35,297 nt of DNA from Deltaproteobacteria bacterium (GTDB taxonomy: Bacteria > UBA10199 > JADGCS01), in the NCBI GenBank assembly GCA_015228875.1, contig JADGCS010000042.1, forward strand, positions 1 through 35,297. Direction: 5' to 3'. The notes beneath the pieces were generated by a model. The model did no database searches and was not told the origin of the DNA. It saw nothing but the letters and a program-made list of their open reading frames with translations. Position numbers and translations under genes: made by a program. Positions 1-8,684 of this stretch are shown in pieces (the first letter of the stretch is position 1; each line of letters begins with the position of its first letter).

Positions 1-2
1 CC

Positions 3-1373
3 GTCAAAAACATCGACGAAGTAGTCTCTCTCATCAAAAAAAGCGGCAGTCCCAACGAGGCCAAACTTGTTTTAAGGGAAAAATTTACACTGACAAACAT
101 CCAGGCCCAGGCCATCCTCGATATGCGCCTGCAAAGGCTCACCGGGCTTGAGCGGGATAAAATCATTTCAGAATACAACGAAGTCTTGGCACTCATTGCA
201 AAATTAAAAAATATTCTCGCGAGCGAAACACTCATTTACGGCATCATCAAGGACGAGCTGGTCGATCTTAAAAACAGGTTTGGCGATGAACGTCGCACCA
301 GAATATTAGACGCCGACCTCGACGACATCGAAATCGAAGACCTTATCCAGAGAGAAGAAATGGTAGTCACCGTGTCGCATCTTGGTTACATCAAAAGGCT
401 CCCTGTCAGTTCTTACCGCTCGCAAAAACGCGGCGGCAAAGGCAAACAGGGTATGACGACCCGCGAAGAAGATTTTGTCGAAAAAATGTTTACAGCCAGC
501 ACACACGATACCATGCTGGCCTTTACAAATCTGGGACGTGTGCACTGGATCAAGGTCTACCAGATCCCCGAGGTGGGGCGCGTGGCCAAGGGCAAGCCTA
601 TTTCAAACCTGATACAGTTAGGCAAAGACGAAATGGTCACAACCATTCTACCGGTCAAACAGTTTACAGACGATCAGTACGTTGTTTTTGTCACCAAGGC
701 CGGGACCGTTAAAAAAACAGAGCTGAGCGCCTATTCACGGGCGCGGCAGGGCGGGATCATTGCTATTACACTCAAGGATGATGAACTCGTTCAGGTGCGT
801 CTGGCACAAAAGGGGCAGGATATTATTATTTCAACATCACACGGGCAGTCCATACGGTTTGACGAAGACAACATCAGGGGCATGGGCAGGTCTGCGGCCG
901 GTGTGAGGGGAATCACCTTAAAGAGCGGCAATGTTGTTGTGGGCATGGATGTTGTCGAACTGGGCAAGACCATCCTGACTGTTTCAGAAAAAGGCTACGG
1001 CAAACGCACCAATCTGGAGGAATACCGCAAACAAAGTCGCGGCGGGAGCGGGATTCTCACGTTAAAGGTCACTGAAAGAACAGGCAAGGTTGTCTGTGCC
1101 ACACAGGTCGGCGACAAAGACGACCTCATGCTCATCAGCAACATGGGCAAGGTCATCAGACAAAAAATTAAAGACATCTCTGTGATCGGTCGCAACACGC
1201 AGGGGGTCAGGCTCATCGTGGTCGATGAAGACGAGTATGTGGTGAGCGCCGCCCTCATTGTTAAAGAAGACGACGACGACGAGAACGGAAACGGAAACGA
1301 TAACGAAGATAACGGGTCTATCGAGGGACAGGATCAAACCCCAAACGATGACGCGACAGGTCTTAACGGGTAA
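3..1373 (+). CDS. gyrA: DNA gyrase subunit A, C-terminal part (5' end outside window)
   Basis: The reading frame is open from base 3, so the gene begins upstream of the window and about 456 C-terminal residues are present. The left end contains the helix-rich motif AQAILDMRLQRLTGLE that ends the breakage-reunion domain. It is followed by a six-bladed beta-pinwheel DNA-wrapping domain with repeated G-R-x-x-x-I/V blades. The motif QKRGGKG (bases about 421-441) is the GyrA box, which separates GyrA from ParC. Together with GyrB the protein introduces negative supercoils using ATP. The last 35 or so residues form a low-complexity Asp/Glu/Asn/Gly tail; acidic GyrA tails are known to modulate supercoiling activity. 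The gene is followed by 439 bp without a coding region. Identity is very secure. Confidence 0.97.
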   Translation, partial: VKNIDEVVSLIKKSGSPNEAKLVLREKFTLTNIQAQAILDMRLQRLTGLERDKIISEYNEVLALIAKLKNILASETLIYGIIKDELVDLKNRFGDERRTRILDADLDDIEIEDLIQREEMVVTVSHLGYIKRLPVSSYRSQKRGGKGKQGMTTREEDFVEKMFTASTHDTMLAFTNLGRVHWIKVYQIPEVGRVAKGKPISNLIQLGKDEMVTTILPVKQFTDDQYVVFVTKAGTVKKTELSAYSRARQGGIIAITLKDDELVQVRLAQKGQDIIISTSHGQSIRFDEDNIRGMGRSAAGVRGITLKSGNVVVGMDVVELGKTILTVSEKGYGKRTNLEEYRKQSRGGSGILTLKVTERTGKVVCATQVGDKDDLMLISNMGKVIRQKIKDISVIGRNTQGVRLIVVDEDEYVVSAALIVKEDDDDENGNGNDNEDNGSIEGQDQTPNDDATGLNG

Positions 1374-1812
1374 ACACCCAAAGGCCTCCTTTAACAAAAA
1401 ACCACACAAAACTCCCTTAAACAGCCCCCTTTGGGCGCAAAAATAACTGACGCATAATTATCATGCCCCCTTTGCCAAATCAAATGATTTATTTTTTTTA
1501 ATTTAGCAACATGGGTAAAAAATCACCGACAATAAAGACAGAAGCCCGGCGTAAGCGTGGTTTTTATGCTGGCAAATTACTAACTTGACTTTGATGCGGT
1601 TGAGTTACTCAGTTTTGAGAGGAATGCCCCCGCGCTCTGTCAACTTTGAAATTTCAAGCCATGAGTATTTTCAGATAGCGATACTTGTTAACCTCTGCTA
1701 ACATGGGGTGGTTGAGGTCTAAAAGGCCTCTGTACCACTTAAGAGGGTCAGGACAGTCTCTTTTAAGCAAGGGTGTCTTTCGATCTTTCGGCAACAACCT
1801 TAGGAGGTATCA
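1374..1812. other. Intergenic region between gyrA and the Omp85-like gene
   Basis: No convincing gene is seen here. Just after gyrA, CCCAAAGG (1377-1384) and CCTTTGGG (1428-1435) form an inverted repeat with a 44-nt loop; there is no T-run, so a terminator role is doubtful. One copy of the dispersed 88-bp element lies at 1573-1660. Beyond it are small inverted repeats, for example GAGG/CCTC at 1714-1730 inside GGT/ACC, in what would be the 5' leader of the next gene. A strong ribosome binding site, AGGAGG, is at 1802-1807. Confidence 0.6.
1573..1660 (+). repeat. Dispersed double-hairpin element, copy 1
   Basis: It begins with CAAATTACTAACTTG (one mismatch to the family palindrome) and continues with TTGATGCGG, a hairpin GTTACTC/GAGGAAT around an 8-nt loop, the core CCCGCGCTCTGTC and the tail TTTGAAATTTC. 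It points toward the gene at 1813 but ends 150 bp before its start codon. It is the most diverged of the six good copies in the hairpin. Confidence 0.85.
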
Positions 1813-4587
1813 ATGTCTGAGAATATTAAACTTTCTATAACAGCGCCGAACGAAGAAGCCGTCATCATCGATGGGTCGATTCAGTATTTACCCAACACAA
1901 AAGAAGATGTCTCAAAAGTACTCTCCGAAACCTCGGATCCGTTTAGTGATTTCTTTTTACTGACGGACGAAACAGGCAAGGGGTGTTATGTCTTTAGATC
2001 ATCGGCGCAGAGTTATTCCCTTGCTGGAAAAAAACTGGAGGATTTAAAGGCCAAACTCCCCACGGGTGAGGTGGTCATCCAAAAAATTGTCGATAACAGC
2101 GGCAAAATAAAGATATCGGGGATATCTATTGTAATGCATAAACCAGTGGCAGAGAGTGCCAAACCAGAAGCAAAACCAGACGCAGCAAAACCAGAAACAG
2201 CGGCACAGACAGAAGAGGTCCTTCTGCCCCACGAAAAATATCTCAAAGAACACCTCGAAGCCTTTCTCAACGAAAAAATGAAAGACCAAAAGATGGATGA
2301 GCAGGGTTTTAACGAAATCCTGCAGATGGTCCTGCCGCTTCTCAATGCCACCACGTTAAGGTTTGAACACATGTTAAAGCGGGAAACGGATGGGACCTGT
2401 TCCCTCAAACTGGAAATCGTCGGGGCACCGCATGCCCTTGATATCAGCGGCCTCCCTGTCTCAATTCAGCAGGAGGCAAAGGCGTTCATGAAGCAAAAAA
2501 TAGACGGGGCCTTTCAGCAGCACCCCTATATTAACGGCAACTGTCTCATCGGCAATGAGTGCCGGTTTGATGATTCCTTTGTGCCGTTGGGTCACCTATC
2601 AACGCAGGTGCTGGCGTGGCGCTATCCCTCCAGTGCCCCGACAAAAGAGACCGCTCTTGACAGCCTTCTGAGACTTATCTCAAGCGCCCCCCCAGCTGAT
2701 CTCGTCCCCCCGATACTCCCCGGTCAAATGATGCCGATTCCAAACGATGTGATCATGGAATTTCAGGCCTGGCTTGCCAAAAGGCTTCAGATGGAGAAAG
2801 GGCGTTATACCATCGACCTTGTGCCTGCGAGCAAAGCGGGATTCTGGAAACTTAAGGTAGAAAACAAGCCCTACAACATCAAGATCTCTCAGGAGGTGGT
2901 GGACAGGTTGAAAGAACAGGGTGTGGATTTTAGCGAGGAGGCTGCCATCCTGCAAAAAGGCGTAACACAGTGGACTGCGAATGATCTTAATGCATTTTTG
3001 GACAGGGTACGAAAAAAATATCGTGAAAAGGGCTTTGAGTACATCACAAACCATCCACACATTTTTAAAAGCCACGACGGCGGAAAATCTTTCTGGATGC
3101 AGATTGATTTTCAAACCTGCCTCAAGCAGGGGATTATACAGCCCATGATCCGGACCGAAACAATCACTGTCAAGAGTGATGATGCCGGTCTCGAAGAATT
3201 TCCATCCCTCGAGAGTATTAAAAAGGCCATTTTTGCGGATCAGGTCGCCATCACACAGTCCGAGTTTTTAGAAGGGTATCAGAAAGCCAAGGACATCGTG
3301 CGAGCGGCTGATTACCTTGTGGCCAATGTGTATCCCGATCAACCCCAGAGCGGGCTTCCCTTGGTATCAGAGGGCGGACACACGCTGCACATACCCGTGG
3401 CACGATTAGGAGATTTAAAGATCGAGGCCGGGGCAATCCCGGAGTTGTCTGTCGAGGCTTTAAGAGAGGGGATGCAGTGGACAAAAGGAGATCCGTTTAG
3501 ACCAGATGCCTTCTATAAAAAATTAATGCGCGTCCTTAACCGCCTTAAACTTCAACCTAAGGGTATAAAATACATCTACGAGGATCTGACGCATCTCAAC
3601 GTCATCCTTAAAGAGGACAGGCCGCAGGCATCCGCCAATGTTGGTGCTGGTGTTGATGTCTTGTCAGGACAAGTCATGGGACAGGCCTCAGTGGTACTGC
3701 CCCACATGATCCCTGGCTTTAGCGAAACAAGTGTCGAGGTGGGCGTTGGTGCGCACTCTCAAACTGTGGGCGTTGGTTTCGAAACACTCCCCCTTACAGA
3801 TGGCGGTTTGCGACTCCAAACTAATCTGCAGTTTGATCACCAGACATCCTCATATATTGAGGGTTACGAATACATTGGTGGTGGGGTGGCATCAACCCTG
3901 CTCATCCCCCTGGGTGACGAAGGCGTGGGGAGCCCTCTGCATCTGATGGTCCCGGTGAGACTAAGGTACGCTCACAGGGTCTCGGATCAGGAAGAAATCC
4001 CTCTTAAGGATAACTTGATTACGGGTACAGGCATTGGCCTCTCTTACGCGGAGGCCCTGGGTGGTGGTTTTTTAGAGGCCTCAGTAAGACAGGATATTGA
4101 CAGGGACATGCTTAACGGAGAAACAGACACCACGACACGGGTGAGTGCCACTTACCAGAGACCACTTGACTTTTTGGGGCTTGGCGTTGAGGCAAATGCG
4201 GACTTTTATTATCGTCATCTCCTTGAGGGCAAAAGCCTTTCCCCCAACCGTGTTGTCGAGACAGGTCTTCCCCCCCTTCACTTTTCGCAGGGGATGGAGG
4301 CGATCCCGCACAATTTAAATGCGACCGCCAGCGTTTTGATCAAGAGGCCCTTTGACTTCATCACACCATTCGTGGGCGTGAGCTTTCGCAACATCCGTGC
4401 CCTATCGCCATTTGACACGTCTCTTGGAGAGCATCATCAGAGCCTCGCCGCAGGTTTTGGTGTCGATATTCCCATGATCGGCTTGAGACTCTTTGCCGGC
4501 TGGGAATTCATGGAAGACGGGGTCTTTGGGGTGTCCGATGCAAAACCAAAGATAGGCATCAGCGTCGGCAAGAGATGGGCATGGTAA
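1813..4587 (+). CDS. Omp85-like protein: three POTRA-like domains and an outer-membrane beta-barrel
   Basis: 924 residues. The last 320 or so (from about 605) alternate in the manner of transmembrane beta-strands and end in the aromatic motif GKRWAW, typical of outer-membrane barrels. Ahead of the barrel are POTRA-like units at roughly 385-435, 450-530 and 533-602. The last is the clearest, with GDPFRPDAFYKKL and KGIKYIYEDLTHLNVIL. A stretch around residue 685 (EGYEYIGGG) may correspond to the conserved loop-6 motif of the family. Omp85 proteins insert or secrete proteins across outer membranes. The oddity is the N-terminus: about 110 residues of soluble-looking sequence and a Lys/Pro/Ala-rich linker (about 110-136) with no signal peptide. 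The start is well fixed by AGGAGG six bases upstream of ATG. BamA or TamA orthology is not claimed; the barrel assignment is by pattern only. Confidence 0.7.
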   Translation: MSENIKLSITAPNEEAVIIDGSIQYLPNTKEDVSKVLSETSDPFSDFFLLTDETGKGCYVFRSSAQSYSLAGKKLEDLKAKLPTGEVVIQKIVDNSGKIKISGISIVMHKPVAESAKPEAKPDAAKPETAAQTEEVLLPHEKYLKEHLEAFLNEKMKDQKMDEQGFNEILQMVLPLLNATTLRFEHMLKRETDGTCSLKLEIVGAPHALDISGLPVSIQQEAKAFMKQKIDGAFQQHPYINGNCLIGNECRFDDSFVPLGHLSTQVLAWRYPSSAPTKETALDSLLRLISSAPPADLVPPILPGQMMPIPNDVIMEFQAWLAKRLQMEKGRYTIDLVPASKAGFWKLKVENKPYNIKISQEVVDRLKEQGVDFSEEAAILQKGVTQWTANDLNAFLDRVRKKYREKGFEYITNHPHIFKSHDGGKSFWMQIDFQTCLKQGIIQPMIRTETITVKSDDAGLEEFPSLESIKKAIFADQVAITQSEFLEGYQKAKDIVRAADYLVANVYPDQPQSGLPLVSEGGHTLHIPVARLGDLKIEAGAIPELSVEALREGMQWTKGDPFRPDAFYKKLMRVLNRLKLQPKGIKYIYEDLTHLNVILKEDRPQASANVGAGVDVLSGQVMGQASVVLPHMIPGFSETSVEVGVGAHSQTVGVGFETLPLTDGGLRLQTNLQFDHQTSSYIEGYEYIGGGVASTLLIPLGDEGVGSPLHLMVPVRLRYAHRVSDQEEIPLKDNLITGTGIGLSYAEALGGGFLEASVRQDIDRDMLNGETDTTTRVSATYQRPLDFLGLGVEANADFYYRHLLEGKSLSPNRVVETGLPPLHFSQGMEAIPHNLNATASVLIKRPFDFITPFVGVSFRNIRALSPFDTSLGEHHQSLAAGFGVDIPMIGLRLFAGWEFMEDGVFGVSDAKPKIGISVGKRWAW

Positions 4588-4606
4588 AAACAAGAGTGAT
4601 GGGGGG

Positions 4607-5317
4607 TCACGCACCCGTCATTCTATTGACCACCATCGCCATCTTTGCACACACACGGGCCTCGTTTTTGAGCCATTCATTGTGCCCAGAGGGTCCCACA
4701 GAGTTGGTCAACCCCAGCAGGGAAATAATGGGGACCTTAAAACAGCCCGCAACGTGTGCAAAGGCGTAGGCCTCAAGGTTTTCTGCGTCGTAACCCTCCT
4801 TAAGCAGTAACCGTCTTTTGTCTTCTGATTTTGAAATTTCTTGAGGGCAAAAGACGGTTACGCTCTCCGCATTGATGAGATTTTTTATTTGATTTTTGAC
4901 GCCGCTTGTTGTGTTAAAACCTTGGAAGGTTTTTTCTACGCGTTTCGGCATCAATTTTTGCATGGTGTCCGCCCGCGTAGTGTTTTCAGCTTTATGCGGG
5001 TTATGACAAATTGCCTTGAGGGGTTGCGGCGCATAGACATCACGCTGTCCCGAAAAAACACCCGCTTTTTTAACGAGAACAACATCCCCTATGCCAAGTC
5101 TCTTGTTGATGATCCCGGCAGTACCAATGGAAATAATCATCTGCGGCCGGCATGGGGTTAAAAATCGGGCGAGTCCGCAGGCGGCGGCAACGGGTCCAAT
5201 GCCTGCTGCCAGAAAAGTGATGTCTTTTTTTGCAACAACATCCTTTTTGCCCATCTTGCAGAGGGGATTAAGTTCGTTGCTGTAAGCAGCAACAACCAGA
5301 AATTTTGTTTTATTCAT
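4607..5317 (-). CDS. Nucleoside phosphorylase-fold hydrolase, MTA/SAH nucleosidase or futalosine hydrolase-like
   Basis: 236 residues of the PNP/UDP phosphorylase fold. Supporting motifs are the N-terminal strand FLVVAAYSNELNPL with an acidic residue where the catalytic Glu lies, the glycine-rich SIGTAGIIN, the Met/Glu-region equivalent NLEAYAFAHVAG, and GLTNSVGP where MTA/SAH nucleosidases carry the catalytic S-D. Asn in place of Asp there, with a following Trp (HNEW), is closer to futalosine hydrolase (menaquinone by the futalosine route) than to MTAN. The insert between residues about 105 and 155 is poorly conserved in character. The gene converges on the Omp85-like gene, with 19 bp between the stops, and is divergent from the helicase. 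No other menaquinone gene is in the window, so the substrate is unresolved. Confidence 0.65.
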   Translation of the reverse strand: MNKTKFLVVAAYSNELNPLCKMGKKDVVAKKDITFLAAGIGPVAAACGLARFLTPCRPQMIISIGTAGIINKRLGIGDVVLVKKAGVFSGQRDVYAPQPLKAICHNPHKAENTTRADTMQKLMPKRVEKTFQGFNTTSGVKNQIKNLINAESVTVFCPQEISKSEDKRRLLLKEGYDAENLEAYAFAHVAGCFKVPIISLLGLTNSVGPSGHNEWLKNEARVCAKMAMVVNRMTGA

Positions 5318-5360
5318 AACGAGTGTCTGTCAGGAAGTTTCTCGACAGTCTCCAACGACC

Positions 5361-7487
5361 GTGCCTCATATCGTTAACCATAAAGATCTCGAGCTGATCC
5401 ATGACGAAGAAACCCGCTATCAAGGGGCGCACAGGCGTATTGTCGAAGCTGCACGTGTCAAGTCACACCAGCTCAGGGATGATCAGGCCCTCGCCCGTAC
5501 CCTGACGGGCGAGATGGTAGCTACTCAACGTGAAGAAGAAAAACAAGCCCTGCAGAGCGACGAATCTGTGGCCCATGGTCTCGCTGCTCTAAGATTAAAA
5601 CAATCACGCGAACTTGCAGACCTCATGGAGCAGCCCTATTTTGCCCGCGTGATCTATCACGAAAAAGAACGCGACGTAGAATTTAAACTGGGTCTCGCGA
5701 GTTTTCCCGAACTGAGAATCGTTGACTGGCGCAAGGCCCCCGTTTCAAAACTCTACTACAACTACGAAGAGGGTGATCACTACGACGATGAGATTGCGGG
5801 CTTTGAACGGCACGGAAAGATTCTTCTCAAACGGGCCTACCGCGGCAGTCAGGACACCCTGTCTGCTATCGAGCTCAAAGACGTGTGTTTTGTGCAAAGC
5901 CGCGGGCAGTGGCACAGGCAGTCCAGAGAAAGAGGCGCCACATTTTCTATCAAGGACAAGGCAAAAATAAAAGAGCTTCTCTCGACGCACAACGATCAAC
6001 ACATCGCTGCCCTGCAGGAACAAAACGGTTATTTAAAAAATATTCTCTCTCTACTTTCGGTAGAACAGTTTCGCCTCATCAGTTCAGCAGACGCCAAACC
6101 CGTTGTCATTCAGGGGTCCGCGGGGACAGGCAAGACAACGGTCGCCCTGCACAGGCTTGCGTGGCTTATGTTTGAAGACAACTCCAAGGCCAGAGAAGCA
6201 AACACGCTGGTCATCATGTTCAACACAAGCCTCGCGGCCTACGTCAGGCATGTCCTGCCCGAACTGGGGATACGTCACATCGCCATCACCACATTTTACA
6301 CATGGGCCAGGGATATCATCGAGACCACCCTGGGATGCGTCACAGAGATCACCGATCACAGCATCCCCGATTGTGTGGCTCGTTTTAAATCAGATCCCGC
6401 AACGCTCATGGTTCTTAAGAAATATCTCGACTCATCACAGGTGGGGTTGCTGCCCGGTGTCCTATTTAATTTTTACCGGTCCGATGCAGTAAAAGCCGTG
6501 CTTACAACAACAGACACAGACGGTCTTATAGCAGGATATCTCGACAAACAGGGCTGCTCCGGGGCGCTTGATTGTTATGATACAGCCCTGATGCTGCACA
6601 TCATTTTTTTTCGTAATCACTGTTACAGATCCAAAAAATACCCCGCAGCCCTTGAGTGCCTTATTGTGGACGAGGCCCAGGACTTTACAATAACAGAGCT
6701 TAAAGCAGTGCTTAACGCCCTTGAGGACAAAAACAAGATGGCGCTCGCCGGTGATCTGGGACAGAGGGTCTTTGAAAACCGCGGCTTTGGCAGTTGGAAT
6801 GAACTGCTCGAGGAGCTCGGCCTCGAAAGCGGCGACATCATCAATCTCAACGTGGCCTACCGCTGCACTTACCAGATTTACGAACTCGCGGAACACATCA
6901 GAAACCCCGATCTTAAAAACGACGACCTGCATTTGACACCCCTCTTCGGACCCGAACCGGTCCTCACCCTTTGTCACGGTTTTTCCGACGCGGTCCTCGA
7001 GGCAAAAAAATGGATGGACGATATCATCAAGACCAACAGACACACCACCGGTGCTGTGATCTGCAAAACGAGTGCCGAGGCGCGTCTGGTTTATGACGCA
7101 CTTGTCAAGGCCGGGACATACGGGATTCGCTACGGGGATGCGCAGCATTTCGAATTCACCCCGGGGATCACCATTACCGATGTCAAACAGGTCAAAGGGC
7201 TGGAGTTTGTCAATGTCCTTGTTTTCAATCCTTCGGAAAATCATTACAACACGCTCAACGACTACGACCGCAACCTCCTTTACGTGGCCGTGACACGAGC
7301 GCAGGCCAGACTTGATCTGGTCTGTTATGACGCGCCGAGCACTCTCATCCCCGATTTTATCTGCGTCAAAAATCTCACAGAAATCAGGGATGATCCGGAC
7401 ACCCTGCCCTTGTTTTCTGACATTGATCAGGATACGTCTGTTTTTGACGACACCCATGATGCAGAAGAATCCAGTGACAAGTCTTGA
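5361..7487 (+). CDS. HelD-like superfamily 1 helicase
   Basis: 708 residues. The N-terminal 120 or so are a charged helical arm, followed by the HelD hallmark VDWRKAPVSKLYYNYEEGD (residues about 121-139). SF1 motifs come next: Walker A GSAGTGKTT (252-260), Walker B LIVDEAQDF (434-442), motif III GDLGQRVF (464-471), motif IV-like AYRCTYQI (499-506), motif V VKQVKGLEF (608-616) and motif VI LLYVAVTRAQ (639-648). HelD proteins bind RNA polymerase and help recycle stalled complexes; a DNA-repair role of the UvrD type is the alternative. The C-terminal 40 residues are acidic and probably disordered. The start is a GTG without a good Shine-Dalgarno sequence; no better in-frame start was found. The promoter must lie in the 43 bp shared with the divergent nucleosidase gene. 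Confidence 0.85.
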   Translation: MPHIVNHKDLELIHDEETRYQGAHRRIVEAARVKSHQLRDDQALARTLTGEMVATQREEEKQALQSDESVAHGLAALRLKQSRELADLMEQPYFARVIYHEKERDVEFKLGLASFPELRIVDWRKAPVSKLYYNYEEGDHYDDEIAGFERHGKILLKRAYRGSQDTLSAIELKDVCFVQSRGQWHRQSRERGATFSIKDKAKIKELLSTHNDQHIAALQEQNGYLKNILSLLSVEQFRLISSADAKPVVIQGSAGTGKTTVALHRLAWLMFEDNSKAREANTLVIMFNTSLAAYVRHVLPELGIRHIAITTFYTWARDIIETTLGCVTEITDHSIPDCVARFKSDPATLMVLKKYLDSSQVGLLPGVLFNFYRSDAVKAVLTTTDTDGLIAGYLDKQGCSGALDCYDTALMLHIIFFRNHCYRSKKYPAALECLIVDEAQDFTITELKAVLNALEDKNKMALAGDLGQRVFENRGFGSWNELLEELGLESGDIINLNVAYRCTYQIYELAEHIRNPDLKNDDLHLTPLFGPEPVLTLCHGFSDAVLEAKKWMDDIIKTNRHTTGAVICKTSAEARLVYDALVKAGTYGIRYGDAQHFEFTPGITITDVKQVKGLEFVNVLVFNPSENHYNTLNDYDRNLLYVAVTRAQARLDLVCYDAPSTLIPDFICVKNLTEIRDDPDTLPLFSDIDQDTSVFDDTHDAEESSDKS

Positions 7488-7582
7488 CATCTGTTATTAA
7501 TTAAACCATAGCAGCGTCGTTTATGAGTGGCCGTGTTGACAGGTGTATTTATCTTCTGTCATCTGCGGTTCTATCAATAATA

Positions 7583-7670
7583 CAAGTTACTAACTTGACT
7601 TTGACGCGGTTGAGTTCCTCCGTCATGCGAGAAATGCACCCGCGCTCTGTCGACATTGAAATTCCTAGAT
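7583..7670 (+). repeat. Dispersed double-hairpin element, copy 2
   Basis: It has the perfect palindrome CAAGTTACTAACTTG, then TTGACGCGG, hairpin GTTCCTC/GAGAAAT with one mismatch around loop CGTCATGC, core CCCGCGCTCTGTC and tail TTGAAATTCCTAGAT. It ends 14 bp before the start codon of the transposase-like gene. The Shine-Dalgarno sequence GAGG (7674-7677) lies just outside the element. Confidence 0.93.
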
Positions 7671-7684
7671 ATCGAGGTAATTTT

Positions 7685-8656
7685 ATGCCAAGACCACACC
7701 GCATCGAATTCGCCGGGGCCTGGTACCTGATTGAAAATTTCGGCAACAAAGGCCGTCACATCTTTAACGACGACAGCGACTATCTCGGTTTTCTCGATTT
7801 GCTGGGCGATATCTCGCAGGTCTTCTCTGTAGAGATTCACGCCTTTTCACTGCTTAAAGACCGCTATGCCCTGATTATGCATACCCCCCGTGGCGGGCTG
7901 AGCCGTGCGATGAGGCATCTCAACGGCGTTTTTACGCAAAACCACAATCAAACATGGAAGAACAACGGTTCCATTTTTCAGGGGCGCTACAAGGCGTGTC
8001 TGTTAGATGCCAATCGCTACCTGTTGGATGCTGTCAGTTATGTGCATGCCCTGCCGGTTCAACTTAAACAGTGCAACAAGGCCGCGGATTATCCCTGGAC
8101 CAGTCACCGGATTTATCTCAAGGGAGATGCAGGCTACAACTGGCTCTGTAAAGAGACTGTCACAAAAAAACTTGGATTTATAAAAGCACTCGCGATGGTT
8201 AAATTAAACAACCTTGTTACAAAGGGACCCTCGCAAGAATTTAAAACCCTGCTGGATTCACCGTCGGCGGTTATTGGCAGTGCAGATTTTAAAACAGATG
8301 CCTGTTTTTTGGCCCAAAAGGCCCTCAAAAACAACCGCAGCAAAAAAAGCCGCAACACGCAAATTCTCACCGCTCAGGAAATCCTCGATCTTGTCTCAAA
8401 GTCCTACGCAATGCCGGTTGGCGAGATTAAAAAAAGTCATTCGGGCATTCAAAACGAGGCGCGCAGCATGGCCGTGTATCAGCTTCGTACTGTTGCCGGT
8501 TTGCCGCAAAAATCAATCGCCAGGATGCTTAATGCCCCCAATGGATACACCGTGGCAAAAACGCTGCAACGCTTTCAGGGAAAAATAAGCACGGACCCAA
8601 AACTCGCTGCGATGGCGCAGGACCTCGCCAAAAAAATCGGGGGCCGTATGGTTTAA
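7685..8656 (+). CDS. REP-associated tyrosine transposase (RAYT/Y1) relative with DnaA-domain-IV-like C-terminus and lost HUH motif
   Basis: 323 residues from the ATG preceded by GAGG with 7-nt spacing; an upstream in-frame extension would translate the repeat and is rejected. The N-terminal 150 residues match the RAYT pattern: MPRPHRIEFAGAWYLI, LSRAMRHLNGVFTQ, GSIFQGRYKACLLD, YLLDAVSYVHALPVQ and DYPWTSHRIYL. The HUH site, normally of the form M-x-N-H-x-H-L, reads LLKDRYALI here: both metal-binding histidines are replaced (Arg60, Ala62). Tyr119 stands where the nucleophile is expected. Residues about 228-300 (ILTAQEILDLVSKSY, then EARSMAVYQLRTVAGL, then IARMLNAPNGYTVAKTLQRF) resemble the DnaA C-terminal DNA-binding domain, a known accessory in some RAYTs. 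Single-strand cleavage is therefore unlikely, while DNA binding may persist. mutY follows after 28 bp. Confidence 0.85.
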   Translation: MPRPHRIEFAGAWYLIENFGNKGRHIFNDDSDYLGFLDLLGDISQVFSVEIHAFSLLKDRYALIMHTPRGGLSRAMRHLNGVFTQNHNQTWKNNGSIFQGRYKACLLDANRYLLDAVSYVHALPVQLKQCNKAADYPWTSHRIYLKGDAGYNWLCKETVTKKLGFIKALAMVKLNNLVTKGPSQEFKTLLDSPSAVIGSADFKTDACFLAQKALKNNRSKKSRNTQILTAQEILDLVSKSYAMPVGEIKKSHSGIQNEARSMAVYQLRTVAGLPQKSIARMLNAPNGYTVAKTLQRFQGKISTDPKLAAMAQDLAKKIGGRMV

Positions 8657-8684
8657 GACAAAACATATCATTTATACCATCATC

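Noticed and set aside
4588..4625. Terminator between the convergent Omp85-like and nucleosidase genes
   Set aside because: GGGT/ACCC pairing is short, interrupted and lacks a T-run.
6462..7490. Long minus-strand open frame opposite the helicase
   Set aside because: Antisense shadow of a gene whose motifs are clear on the plus strand; the translation has no recognisable motif.
7523..7684. Longer N-terminus for the transposase relative
   Set aside because: The extension translates repeat copy 2; the ATG at 7685 has a proper Shine-Dalgarno sequence and matches the usual RAYT N-terminus.
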